A DNA stretch of 64,000 nt, taken from the NCBI GenBank assembly GCA_029204225.1, contig CM055108.1, forward strand, positions 21,647,644-21,711,643, given 5' to 3'. The notes under the pieces are model-generated. The model saw nothing but the letters and a program-made list of their open reading frames with translations. It was not told where the DNA came from and searched no databases. Origin of the DNA: Diphasiastrum complanatum. Its lineage: Eukaryota; Streptophyta; Lycopodiopsida; Lycopodiales; Lycopodiaceae. The translations under genes were made by a program, and so were the position numbers. Each line of letters starts with the position of its first letter. Position 1 is the stretch's first letter. Of this stretch, positions 31,500-43,456 are shown piece by piece.

Positions 31500-32960
31500 G
31501 ACTCATCGCACCTTAGCGATGTACAATGGTGTAGTTTTTCCTCTTAACTACCCCATTGCTATGTAGTGTATGTGATTGTGTAAATTGCCTCTTGATTCCA
31601 TGCTCCTTGCAAAATGCCTCAAAGTCATCTCCCTTGTACTCACCCCCTCTATCAGATCTTAGCACTCTAATGCGTGTCCAACTAGTTCTCTACCAAAGGT
31701 TTGAATTCCTTGAAGTGAGAATGTATCAGATTTCTTCTTCAAGAAATAGATCCATGTCCTCCTAGAGTAGTCGTCAATGAATGTCATAAAGTAGTAGGCT
31801 CCTCCCAATGTTATGGTCTTCATAGGGCCACATAAATCACTATGGATGAGCTCAAGTGGTTTCTTCGCTCTAGCACTCCCCCCTTCTTGAACTTCTCTCT
31901 ATGGTACTTCCCCATCACGCATCCTTCACAAATAGAATGCTGCTCATCCTGTATTGCAGGTAATCCACTTACCATCTTCAATTTGGCCATCAACTGTAGA
32001 CTTTCATACTTCAAATGACACAGTCTTATGTGCCACAACTCAGATTGTGCAGCTATTGATGAAGGTAAACCACATTCACTTGGCTTGGCCACATCTAACT
32101 TGTAGATCCCACAGTCATTGTCACGATATCCCGTTGCCACCACTTTGTAATCATGATCCATATCTTTCATCAAACAAATATCTTTGACAAAATCAACCTG
32201 CAAACGTTGATTTCTCATAACTCCAACATAAAGTAAGTTTTTTGTAAGTCCAGGTACATAGAGTACATTGGAAAGATTTCTGATCTTACCATCGAAAAAC
32301 TGCATAGGTACATTGCCAATGCCCTGAATCTGGAATTCCTCCCCATTGGCTTGCGTGACCTTCTCCCCATCATGGATTGGCGAGAAGTTCTCGAACCAAT
32401 CACGCTTCCTAGTCATGTGTTGTGCGGTGCCGAAATCAATGAACCATCTAGCACCATCGTCCACCTAAGATGCCAATGCTGATGTTAAGACATTGGTCTC
32501 GTCGTCCTCTCCATCATCCTCAACAACGTTCCCTTGTTGCTTCAGCTTGCCTTTCTTGATGTCCACTTTTTTTTTACAATGTCTTGGCTTATGTCAATAG
32601 TAGCACTTGCCTTTTGTCTTTTTCAGCTTTGATGAGGATGACTCTCCCTCGTCCTTTTGCCCTTTTTTCGAATGCACTTGCACCCATGTTGCTTGTCTTT
32701 GGCCACCAATGTTTGGTCTTCCTAAGTGGTATATCTTGATTTTACCACCTCCCGCTTTTGCTCTTCCTGCAGTAAGATCCCATGAAGATTTTCAAAGGTG
32801 GGCAATCTCTCCCTCGAAGCGTACTACTCACGAACGTTTGCAAGCTTTCTGACATGCCACTCATGGTAGTGTGCAACAATTCAACATCTCTGACTAGTTC
32901 TGCAATGACAACAAGTTGGTCTTGCAATTGAGAGAGTGTCATTGACCTAGACCCTGGCAT
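31500..32960 (-). pseudogene. Copia remnant: gag end, zinc knuckle, protease, integrase start
   Basis: Minus-strand order: gag C-terminus (LSQLQDQLVVIAELV ... SLQTFVSS) from ~32960, and a zinc knuckle whose second Cys became a stop (CYY then HKPRHC, ~32600). Protease (WFIDFGTAQHMTRKRDWFE, from 32464) and GAG-pre-integrase (LWHIRLCHLKYESLQ, EGCVMGKYHREKF) follow. The integrase core has IHSDLCGP, FIDDYSRRTWIYFLKKK and a shifted RSDRGG-like piece, ending near 31530 at the NGV-type motif. The protease catalytic DSG reads DFG. Reverse transcriptase and RNase H are absent. Confidence 0.88.
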
Positions 32961-33649
32961 TTAAGGCCTATGTATTTCTCATCCTCAGGCCGAGCATTAT
33001 AAGGTTGCAAGTAGGCTTAGAAATTGAGTATGGGCTAGTAGTAGCATGTTATTCAACTGAGTAGGGCTTTTTTGCTTCTGAATGCAAGTAGTTTGAATTA
33101 GTGCCATTAAGAACCCAGCTACGAGTGGGATTTCCATTTTGAAATTTGAGTGGGAGTATGAGCTGGGGTTAGAAAATTCTAAATGCGAGTAGCCCATTAT
33201 CATTTTCCTACGACTTATCCTATAAAGAGACAACAAATTATTGTCAAAATTCTGATGTTTCACCTAATCAGTGATTCCTGATAAACAAATTCACAAACCT
33301 AAGCTTAGGAGATCAAATTCAGTGGAAAAATACAATGAGAAAGGCTCTGTTGTGGGAATTGGTGCTTTGAAGAGCTAGCCCATAACCTTCAAATGAGAGT
33401 CTAACAAAAGTTATCTGGACTTGTGAATTTGGAATCGTTTTCCAAATCCGAACAAGAAAAACACAATTCAGATTGCAATGGATAGCACAAAGTAGATCTA
33501 ATAAGCAGTTAAGCAGTGAATTCAAAAGTGCATAGCTAATAGCTTGCCAATCAGAAATCAGGCAGTTAGAAAGTTGAAATCAAAGATCTTCAAAGTCTTC
33601 TTTAAATTTTCATGATTTTAGAGTATAACATTGCTTCTTTTTTTTTGTG

Positions 33650-34500
33650 ATTTGAATAATGCCAATTGTGAGCTAAAAACAATAGCTATAAGTTTCCTTA
33701 GTGACTATTTAATATTAATGATTGTAGATTTTTAACAATTGTAGTCTTGATTTACAAAAAAATTGAAATTTGAGTATTTACAATTCACAATCTCATAATC
33801 AATAGACTCAAAATCATGCATAATTTTTAAAGTATTAAATTCACAATATTGTAGTCAGTTTTCACAAAAGTACTTGCAAATTATATTATCAAGTATTTAA
33901 GTTTTATTGCTCAATATAAAAGTTTCAAAATTGATTTTCACACGAGTAGTTGTAAATTTCACAATCTAATATTTGTGATTTCATGATGCACATTTCACAA
34001 ATTCAGAACATGAATATCACAATTTACTATTTACAAATTGATGAAAGTAGTCATAAAGTTTATAGTGCTCGATTTCACGATTTAATTTACAAAAATGATC
34101 ACAATGTGTGCAATTAAGTACTCACAATAGCACAATCTATATTAACAATTTCATTATAAATATTTATGAAAATAATCACAAGTATTATGATTCAACACAC
34201 TAATTTCATAATGCAATATAATTAATGAAATGCACATTTGATATCCAGAAAAGTCTCACTTTAATATTTATGAAGTTTAATATTCACAATTTGAATATTT
34301 AGAAAGTCGCTATTCATTAATCGTAATTGCATTAATTCAATATTCATAATTTCACAATTTACAAAAGTCATGATTGAATACCCACAATTTTATAGTCTAA
34401 TATTTACAAAGGCGATTTACAATATTGATTTTTATGATTTGAAAATACTTAAGATTATATAATCATTTTTCATAAATGAGCTTTTTCATAATTATTGTCA
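33650..34500. repeat. Diverged AT-rich minisatellite-like field
   Basis: The words TTCACAATTT, ATATTTACAAA and AGTCATAAA recur at roughly 25-40-bp spacing for ~850 bp, with too much drift to define one unit. It looks like an old tandem array. Confidence 0.5.
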
Positions 34501-35064
34501 TTCATAATATTCAAGAACACAATTCAAAAACATGTGTTTATGTACTGGGTCATAGTGAGATTATTCTCATATGTGCACGATTGATCTTGTGTGGTTCTAC
34601 ACTGTATTCTTGGTTGCTAGGATTTTAGTGCACTTAACCTAGTCGGTGAACATAGACATATGATCAAGTATTGTGTTGGACAATTACTTGCAGAGTTAAC
34701 AGATCTTGTTATAAAAGATTTATTTGTTGACTTAAAAGTGACTTGGATAAGGATCTAAATGTGGTCTTGTACTGGTACAATTTAAGATCTGCATGATGCA
34801 TGATTTATGTATTATTGAGATTCATCAATAATAATTATGTGCATAGACTATATAGAAGTTCTTGGTAGAGTATTTCTCAAACGAGAAAAAGACTCAACTC
34901 ATTAGTGATTGTATCCTAGAGAGCTTAATTGGATAACAAATCATACTGGGTCCAAGAATGATAACTGAATTTTTATAAAATCTCGTAGAACTTTAGATAT
35001 CTAAATTCAGTTCTAGATAGTAATCTAAAGTTTTTGTGGTTGAAGATAGTACACGCTTTGGTTT

Positions 35065-35101
35065 ACTTGGCTACCTGAGTTGTAAACTCGGGTACCCAAG
35101 T
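35065..35101. other. 17-bp inverted repeat with 3-base loop
   Basis: ACTTGGCTACCTGAGTT and AACTCGGGTACCCAAGT pair with two mismatches around a GTA loop. No role is evident. There is no tRNA-like or microRNA-precursor length. Confidence 0.6.
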
Positions 35102-37715
35102 GGCAATCCTTATAGGCCCCTTTTTTAAGCTTAATCTTCTCTAATGACCATCACATTGTCAATGCTTAGACCACTCTAATACACTTCAGCTATTAAATCC
35201 TTTTTCAACTCCCACTTTCCTCACTGCCCAAGTTAATTATTATTCTATAGATATGGGCGGAAAAAAAAATCATGATTCTAGTTCTTTGGATGAAACATTC
35301 AAAAGAAAGAATTTCTAGAGTCACCAATGTTTTGTCCCACCAAATTAGCTCTTCTAGAATAGGTTTTAGATCAAGAATTTACAATCCAACAGTAGAGATG
35401 ATGTGGTACTAGTAAGCGCAACCAACTACTTAGAAAAACCCATTTACAAACTCAGTTGTTAAGGTTCTATAGAACTACTTTTGACAATCAAAGGACTAAT
35501 ATTAGAGATTCAAAAATCTAAATCAGATGTGTTTATAGGTTTCATAGCCAAGAGAAGAATATCAGATCCTATGGATTCCTTTCTCAAATTCCATTATGTT
35601 GGATCAATAGCCATATTACTCATTCAATAATTCGATGGTCATCTCTTGATCCTAGTTGCAAGGGGCTATTGGGCACTACAAAGGCCCACTAATCTGTGGA
35701 GGACTAATCACCATATGCCGGTCAAAGATCAAGTGACTCAACGTATGATGTCTATTGCAGCTTCCACTTCCAATAGCCATAAAAACTAGTGGAATGAGTA
35801 GCCACAATGACAACATCATATAACCATTTTAAAACTAAACAATTGTAACTGCCAATTCACACAACTTACAAAACTACTAGCAATAAGTGAATGTTATATC
35901 GAGTCTTACTATTTAGCATTATTAGTTTCACTAGTGACAGTGACATTTGTTTACATCATAGCTTTATTTGTATGCATAAATTGACAATGTAGGGGACTTT
36001 CCACATGTTGACATGAGAATTACATTAAGCCCTTTTAGATCATCTTCCATTCAAACATTCAATTGTACATGAAGAATTTTGGCTCCATGAATTCAAAAAC
36101 AAAAAGGAGAGTTGTCATGTGAAATTCGTGATTGGTGTCATATGCGATTTCCAAAGGGATACACATGCTTCCTAAGAGAGTGTAGATGCCAAGTTGTATT
36201 GCTTGAAAGTCCATGATTGGCATATTAAGATGATATAAGTATTGTTTTTCATTTTACAATATTATCAAACACAAAATTAATATTTCACTGATGAATTTTA
36301 TTTAAATTTGCAACATATTTTTCTACCGACATTGAAAGGATGCTTAATCTAACTGAAGATGTATGAAGCACAATATCCAAATTGTCAACATTCATGAGGT
36401 AATGATTCTCAATGACACAGTTTGAACAATTAAAAAATAGTATTTATACAATCAGTATCACACATCAATGCACTAGTAACATTGAGTTTGCATATCTATA
36501 TCCTCAAACGTCATCAAAATAGATAAATAAAATAGATCCACACATAAATGCTAGTTGGCACAAGAGTCTATGTTTATATAAAAGAGTATTTGATGCAAGC
36601 AGTGCTCGTAAAAAACCAACAAATACAAACAACGCAATTGTTGATATTTAGTTTTCACTGTTTCATTTTAGATTTATAGGTCTTTTATATGGCCCAAAAT
36701 CATACGTATTTTAGTTATAAATCTTAGGATTTAAAAGTTTGTTTTAACCTTTTACTAATTCTATAATAGTTTTGTGAGTTTTTTATAAGGTTAGTTTGAA
36801 ACTTTTTTACAAGCACTGGATGCAAGGAGCAAAGAAGTTCTACCACTGGCTCGTTGTAGTTTCTCAAATGAATTCTTACCACTCATAAAGGTCACTAGAA
36901 GGACCGTTCCCCAATTTATGCTCTCACCTCATATTTGGTAACATTCCCATGGAGGTGTGTGCTTTTGCAAAGTCATATGTTGTGACTTGTGAAAGAGCTC
37001 AATGGGGGATGCCCAAGGCCTGATTGGTTGAACCCATAAAACCCGAGGCTGCCCAATGATCTCTACCCTCTCGAGAAGCGAGTTAAAAGTGACACTTTAT
37101 TTCTTCTTCTATGTGCTGTTTTTGTGTATGCCATTGGAGTGAACTCTTGACATCAAGAGGACTCCAAAAAGTGAAGCTTTTGGGCAATGTGACCCCACCA
37201 ATCCAGCTACTAAAGTGGATGGGTTGTGGGTTTGGTTGACCTTATCATTCTCTAGAACTCATGTACTTGTTACTTTCAATTCATGATCTTATCTGTAATA
37301 TGACATGAGATCTACCACCTTTTTCAGTAGAGACTGCACACCATACAGACTAATTTCTTTCTTTCTGCTCTTTTTCTTCTGAGGGAAAAAAGAAGAGAAG
37401 TAGATGGGCATGCAGATGGTCGTGGTCAGCTGCAGCTGAAGCTTGAGCATATACAGCTGATCATCCATAGTAACGAAACGACCAGGTGTTGATTTCTCCC
37501 TCTACACCATGGAAATGAAAAAGCATCTTTGGTTTGGACATGCCAACAACAGCATGGATTCTCAGTTGCGTGAGGATGCTGCTTTGCCAGCGAATTGTGA
37601 TGTGCAACTGAGACTAGTGGCCCACCTATTCTGGAGTGCACTGTCTCTTGTTGTCTTCATCTATGATGCTTTATCAAATTTTAGCTCAATCTGTTTTCCG
37701 GTAGAATGTCCAAAT

Positions 37716-37797
37716 GCATAAAAAGCGGCTCAAGAAACTGAGATTGTCCCTGCATAGGATCGTCACTGCTGGCTTTCGTTCATCTAGAGATCTAGAG
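37716..37797 (+). promoter_or_regulatory. Candidate core promoter and leader of GLOX
   Basis: GCATAAAAAGC near 37716-37726 is TATA-like and lies ~75 bp upstream of the ATG at 37798, giving a plausible short leader. This is an inference from spacing; there is no transcript evidence. Confidence 0.3.
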
Positions 37798-39426
37798 ATG
37801 GGTCATCTCAGTCATGCGCTTGATTCAGGTATTAGAATGTTGTTGTGCTCGTTATGGGTGGCTTCAGTTCTGCAAGTTGCTCTGTGTCAAGGTAGCTGGG
37901 AACTTCTTGTGCAGAATGCCGGCATCGCTTCAATGCATACTGCAGTCACGCACTATGGAAATGTGATTCTGCTTGATAGAACCGACATCGGACCTTCTCA
38001 AATCAAGCTCCCGAATGGAAGATGCCGCACTGATTCTACAGACCTGACTAGCACTACGGATTGCTCAGCCCACTCGGTCTTGTTCACTCCTGGAGCAAAC
38101 AGTGTCAGGCCACTTTACATTGCTACTGATACCTGGTGTTCATCTGGCCAATTCTTTGGTGATGGTACCCTGGTACAAACTGGTGGAGATTCTGACGGCA
38201 ATACAAAGGTGAGACGATTTTCACCCTGCAATGATGGTACGTGTGACTGGGTTGAAGCAACGGATCAAACTCTACAACAAGGAAGATGGTATGCCACTAA
38301 TCAGATACTACCAGACGGAACGAGGCAAATTATTGTTGGAGGGAGGAGTGTTTTCACGACTGAGTTCATTCCTGCCAACGGGCAGGGAACCACTACCTTA
38401 GCGCTTTTGCAACAAACCAACGACGCACAGAATGACAACTACTATCCATTTGTTCACCTCATTCCAGATGGAAATCTCTTCATATTTGCTAACAGAGACT
38501 CAATTCTCTACAACTACGCAACAAACACAGTTGTTAGGACCTACCCAAAGATTCCAGGAGAACCAAGGAACTATCCCTCTGCAGGATCCTCAGTACTGTT
38601 GCCCCTTACTGCTAGCAACGGCTTCCAAACAGCCGAGGTGCTTGTATGTGGAGGTGCACAATACGGAGCATTTCTTAATCCACAAAATTTTTTACAAGCC
38701 TCAGATAGTTGTGGACGCATAACTGTAACAGATGATAATCCAGGGTGGGCAATGGAGACCATGCCCGCTCCGCGTACGATGGGTGACATGGTGCTTCTTC
38801 CTACCGGGGATGTTCTCATCATTAACGGTGCTCAGAATGGCTGTCAAGGTTGGGGCAATGCTAAGAATCCAGCTTTGAGCCCAGTTCTTTACAAGCCAGC
38901 AGCTGCAGCAGGCCAGCGCTTTACAACCTTAGCTGCAACTACAATCGCCAGGGTATACCATTCAACTGCCAATCTCCTTCCAGATGCTCGGATACTTGTT
39001 GCTGGCAGCAACACCCACCAATTCTACACCCTCACTGGCGAGTTCCCAACAGAATTAAGAATAGAAGCATTTTCACCTGATTATCTTAGCTCCGCAAACA
39101 ACAACAATAAACCCACAATTGTCAGCTCTCCAGCAGGTGCTGTTTCTTATGGAACCACTTTCACTGTAGTCTTCTCTGTCCCGACTGCACCACAAAATAT
39201 CATAGCAATTAATCTAGTGAGTTCGCCCTACACCACACACTCCTTTTCGCAAGGACAGCGACTCTTGGAATTGGCGGTTTCTAATCAGGTGACTACTGGT
39301 AACAACTTTCAAGTTACAGTCACTGCTCCCAGCAATAACGTCATAGCTCCAACTGCTTATTACATGATGTTCGTAGTCAATCAAGGAATTCCAAGCAGTG
39401 CAGTCGGGGTGAAAATCTCAAACTGA
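37798..39426 (+). CDS. GLOX: GLOX-type aldehyde/galactose-oxidase-like protein, secreted
   Basis: This is a copper-radical oxidase of the plant GLOX family, which oxidises aldehydes to acids with release of H2O2 in the apoplast. An uninterrupted frame runs from 37714, but I choose the ATG at 37798. The 28 residues before it are basic and unlike a signal peptide. The 37798 ATG has G at -3 and +4, and a secretory signal follows at once (MLLCSLWVASVLQVALCQ). Length is 542 residues, usual for the family. From the 37714 Met, the galactose-oxidase ligands are all present: Cys142 (DTWCSSG) and Tyr193 (RWYATN), which form the Tyr-Cys cofactor, Tyr415 and His416 (RVYHST), and His509 (YTTHSF). The glyoxal-oxidase N domain fills about residues 65-310 and the C-terminal DUF1929 domain about 465-570. 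No stops, frameshifts or intron are visible. It is the only clearly intact host gene here and is flanked by retroelement debris. Confidence 0.95.
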   Translation: MGHLSHALDSGIRMLLCSLWVASVLQVALCQGSWELLVQNAGIASMHTAVTHYGNVILLDRTDIGPSQIKLPNGRCRTDSTDLTSTTDCSAHSVLFTPGANSVRPLYIATDTWCSSGQFFGDGTLVQTGGDSDGNTKVRRFSPCNDGTCDWVEATDQTLQQGRWYATNQILPDGTRQIIVGGRSVFTTEFIPANGQGTTTLALLQQTNDAQNDNYYPFVHLIPDGNLFIFANRDSILYNYATNTVVRTYPKIPGEPRNYPSAGSSVLLPLTASNGFQTAEVLVCGGAQYGAFLNPQNFLQASDSCGRITVTDDNPGWAMETMPAPRTMGDMVLLPTGDVLIINGAQNGCQGWGNAKNPALSPVLYKPAAAAGQRFTTLAATTIARVYHSTANLLPDARILVAGSNTHQFYTLTGEFPTELRIEAFSPDYLSSANNNNKPTIVSSPAGAVSYGTTFTVVFSVPTAPQNIIAINLVSSPYTTHSFSQGQRLLELAVSNQVTTGNNFQVTVTAPSNNVIAPTAYYMMFVVNQGIPSSAVGVKISN

Positions 39427-39606
39427 TGACTGCTTTGAAAATAAGACCTTTCTTATACTCTTGTACATGCTTTCCAGATGTAGCCACCAGGATACGCTGG
39501 CCAAAATATTCTAGATCACGCGCGTCGTACTGAATTGTGCAGAGCTCAATTGAGCATGCATGATTGTCGATGGATTTTTTCGATTTAATCTAAAATAGTG
39601 AATAAA
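39427..39606 (+). other. GLOX 3' untranslated region with AATAAA
   Basis: The TGA stop is followed by an AATAAA at 39601-39606, a reasonable near-upstream polyadenylation element for the GLOX transcript. Confidence 0.4.
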
Positions 39607-42029
39607 CTACATGCGACGTATCTCTGATACGTCAGGAAGTACGATATTAGCTGTTAGTACATTTCACTTTTCACATGTTCCTTGTATGCACTGGAAAGAG
39701 TTGTAATTTTTATTTAGCTCAGTGCAACCTCATATCCCACACTCTTATCATGATACTTTGTGGCTACCAGCAAGTAACACATTCATTAAGTGATGCTTAG
39801 TTTATGCTTATATTATCACGTGTATGGATTGCTATGCTGGCAGCCGAATACAATAGGAAAATGTCATTATTCCAAATCAAGGACAGATTTGGCACTGCAC
39901 ATAGAAGAAGCTTCAACTAGATCAAGAAGCTTGATTTTAAATGGGCTCATTCCTCCTTGCTGCAGTGTGCATGGATCAATATCCTTTTCCAGCTCTATCA
40001 AACGCTTAGTCAACCAACCAATACTGAAAGTGTAAATTGCAATTGTTTGTGGGTAGGAGCACTTGTCCACCATTATTTCTAGATCTTCTGAAGGTGAGAA
40101 ACTATAAGATTTTTGTCATGTTTTCAGCATTGTATGTGATAGCATGGTCTAAATTTAAATTTGCAATGAGAGCATGTCAATCCAAACGTATGCCCGATGC
40201 TGCTATCATTATGTGATGAATCAAAGAATGAATTGAGTTTGGGACCACCATTACCTACTAGGACATAACTATGGGACCCCGTCTTTTTCTACAAACTTGA
40301 ATTGGGTGTAACTTTCAGTCCTTTGCCCTCAAAATATGGATTTCTCATGGATGAAACCTTGAAAATACATAAGACTCATAGACAGTGAAATCTGAAAAAT
40401 ATATAGCCCTCAGAAACGGTATCATTCTAGGAAAGTTGAAAATTATGTCTGTAGATTTTTTCTTTCAGATTTTCTTGACACACATTATGTACGATAATGC
40501 ATGTTTGTTGGTCCATGGTAAAGATACAATGGCATTGTGTCCTCTTGTCTCGCTGCTGTCAAGGCTCGACAAAAGGACTTACCATTATATCCTTACAATG
40601 GGCCTCCAAACACCCATTATCTAGTCCATAGTGTGCCTTACAATATTTTTTCATCCCAAATTGAAAAGGATATTTTTTCATCCCAAATTTTTTGACAAAC
40701 TGTCTTGACCAGCATGAGTTCCTTTTCAAGGCAAGGCCAAATGTGCGATTTTAAATCTTTTTTTAAGACATCCCCAATATTAGCCATTTGATTAATGTTG
40801 ACGTTATGTACAAAATTAGAGATGAACCTGGGATGAACTACAAAACAAACAACAGAGTGAAGTGAACACATGTTAAATCTATGTCTCACCTGTTAAGGAA
40901 GTGTCACTTCTCTGCATAACACAACTCACATTGACATGAAACATAAGCTTTTTGTTTTTGAGTCACAGAGTGAATTACATTTAAGAAATTGTTTAAGTTT
41001 TAGAATCTTATTGCTAATTCATTTTTCATAGAATAAAAGTGTTGTTGAGCTGGTGTTGGTTCGATGAGACTGGTAAGGAGATCTGCGCATATGATCCACG
41101 ACTTATTAGAGCTGAAAGACATTCAAATATCCATGACATAGTCCTAAAAACTTTCCACCATTGGTTCTCACTACTGCCACATTATTGTGATTTTTGCTGA
41201 GAAAGTTAAAGAGCATCATTTCATGACAATAGTTATCATCTTTCTGAATCTAAATAATGGACTAGAACATGCATTTTTAGAGGCACATTGTAGGGATATA
41301 ATGGAGACACTACTTGCCATTGTGGGCGTGCAGAAACACCTTAGAACTCCCAGAAAGATTCATTTTGTCAAAATCCATCCATGCTCCTTGATTTCAAGAT
41401 TTAGGTGGTTTAGGCCTGAACCCAGTGATCAGGAAAGCCGTGGAAGGACAACTTTGATGAAAACCTGGTCTAAGAAAAATATTACAGGATCAAAAAGTTT
41501 TTAAAATCGAGTGCTTAAGAAATATGCAGGAAAACTTGGTCTAATAAAAATATTACAGGATCAAAAAAGCTTTCAAAATCGAGTGCTTAAGAAATATGCA
41601 GGATTTTAGAGGGTTAATTTTTTTTTTACAAGAGAATGTGCCTCCAACATGTATACATGGCAGGATAAAATCCTCCACTCTTTGAAAAATATAGGAAATT
41701 TTAGGATTCAATTCTTAAGAAGTCGGTTTTTTAAGGACACTATTTAAGTAATCTCGGCTATAATTTGAAGCTTAAGGCATATGCCATAGCCTGTATCAGC
41801 TAGGCCCAATGCCCTTGAGACTTGCCACTTGGTCACTTGGACAATGGCACATTTAAGATCCACCTTACAATTGAATGCACATTGCCATGCGCGACTTGCG
41901 AGGGCGAGCATTGAGCATTGAGCACTGACTCCTAAGCAGTGAGGCAGCGAGGGTCGCGACTTGCGAGGGTGAAGCACTGAGGCAGTGAGGCGCGATCAGA
42001 TCATTGAGGTGCGATTAGATCACTGTTTC
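39607..42029. other. Intergenic DNA downstream of GLOX
   Basis: No gene is recognised. A 71-bp tandem duplication lies at 41459-41602. Around 41870-42010 short GCGAGGG and GAGGCAG words repeat just before the truncated copia LTR. Confidence 0.45.
41459..41602 (+). repeat. Two 71-bp tandem copies
   Basis: Both copies run GAAAAC...GGTCTAA...ATTACAGGATCAAAAA...TCGAGTGCTTAAGAAATATGCAG, with a handful of substitutions. There is no coding or regulatory meaning I can name. Confidence 0.85.
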
Positions 42030-42164
42030 CAGTGGACAGTACTCCACACGTGTGAGGCTGCTCTCACTAAAAAAATGATGTGTTGATCCATTGCTCTTGC
42101 TTAAATCCAAGTGTAGTGAATCTAGATCAAGATCTAATGTGTAGAACTTGATAGATTCATTGAT
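42030..42164 (+). repeat. Truncated 5' LTR of copia A
   Basis: These 135 bp match the last 135 bp of the LTR at 46252-47044 with two differences. The match begins abruptly at CAGTGGACAG; the first ~660 bp of the LTR, including its promoter part, are missing. The primer-binding site TGGTATCAGAGC follows at 42167-42178. Confidence 0.92.
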
Positions 42165-42757
42165 TTTGGTATCAGAGCTAAGTAAGAGAGTGATCATTGA
42201 ATCATAAATATTGTAAAGATCATTGGCAAAATTTGCTTTTGGCCAATACTAGTGAGGGCGAGTTCTTCTAGAGTGATAGCTTGTAATCATTTGGATCAAA
42301 ACGACTTGGAGGCTGTGTATGTACTTTTCATACGTGTGAAATCATACAGCAACTTTCAATTCAAGTTACTTTGTGTTTGTTGGTCCCAAAATCACAATAC
42401 TAGTTCATTTTTTGTGCTTTTTGAAGCATAGTATTGATCTAGATTCATTCTAGCTAATGCCTATGACCAAATAGTGTTTTGGATCATTGAAGCATTTCTT
42501 TTTAGAGTCTAAGATCAGATCTTAGAGGCTGATTTGTTCAAATCCTTAGTTGAAGTGAAATCTCTAAGAAAAGTGTAGAGCAATTTTTTTGTGAGTGAAA
42601 GCTAGGAGTTTTTGGTAAGATCTTTGAGTATCATTCAAGCTTGTGTGCTAGTTTGATAGAGACAAGCCTATAGGCATTCTAGTAAGCTTTAGGCCTTTTC
42701 ATAGATCTTTTAAAATTCAAAAATCTTTGTGATTTTTAAAAGAGCATTCATTCTAAA

Positions 42758-43453
42758 GTGTCATCCATGGGTGGATATTTGATAGAATCAAGTGAGAGAC
42801 TCACTTCCACAAATTATTCCATTTGGAAAGTGAGAATGGAATCACTCTTAGTGAACCATGATCTATATGACATAGTTCAAGGAGTAGAGCAAGAGCCTCA
42901 AACTCCCCAAGAACAAGCCAAATACAAGAAGAGAGCAAGATCAGCTCTACATTGCATAAAATTAAATGTATGCAATGACCTCTTGAAAGAGGTGTCTTCT
43001 TGTACCTCATCCAAAGAGGCTTGGGATTCATTAAAGATCATTTATGAATCCAACAATACTTCAAGAATCCTCATGCTAAGAAATCAAGTTTTCCAAAGCA
43101 TGAAAGGAAGTGGAGAGAGTGGACAAGAGTATGTCCTTAGGATCAAATCTCTTAACAAGGAGTTAAGTGCAATAGGAGAGAAGATCGAAGATCAAGAACT
43201 AGTACAAATCATCTTGAATGGTCTAGGTAATGAGCTCACCAACTTAGTCCAATCATTTGCCATTCAAAACTCTCTTCCATCCATTGAAAAGTTGCACAAT
43301 GTTCTTGTGGCCGAGGAGAGTAGGCTTCTACACCTCAAGACAAGAATGGATAGCATGTCACTTAATGGAGGAGAGGAGAAGCTAACTTTACATCTAAAGG
43401 CAAGAAGAAGCAAAATTCATTCAAGAAAAATCAAGGCAAGGAGGCCGAGATGA
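42758..43453 (+). pseudogene. Copia A gag
   Basis: The ATG opens MSSMGGYLIESSERL, then STNYSIWKVRMESLL (the conserved N-terminal gag motif of copia elements), AWDSLKIIYES and the gag helical region up to VAEESRLL. A shift near 43380 moves the original Lys-rich tail into another frame, where KKKQNSFKKNQGKE and STSKGYHFK can still be read. The zinc knuckle that should follow is missing. Confidence 0.88.
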
Positions 43454-43456
43454 AGA

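Larger units (their letters stand above)
32961..37400. other. AT-rich intergenic DNA upstream of GLOX
   Basis: There are no coding motifs. The stretch includes the diverged short-word repeat field at 33650-34500 and a hairpin at 35065-35101, listed separately. The rest shows neither LTR ends nor RNA genes I can support. Confidence 0.5.

Noticed and set aside
37426-37721. Short frames on both strands just upstream of GLOX
   Set aside because: They overlap each other, lack motifs and occupy the likely promoter region.
37714-37797. Start of GLOX at the first ATG (37714)
   Set aside because: It would add a basic 28-residue extension ahead of a standard signal peptide. The ATG at 37798 has better context and gives the usual family length.
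38432-38822. Alternative frames inside GLOX
   Set aside because: They are shadows of the GLOX coding frame; no independent motif.
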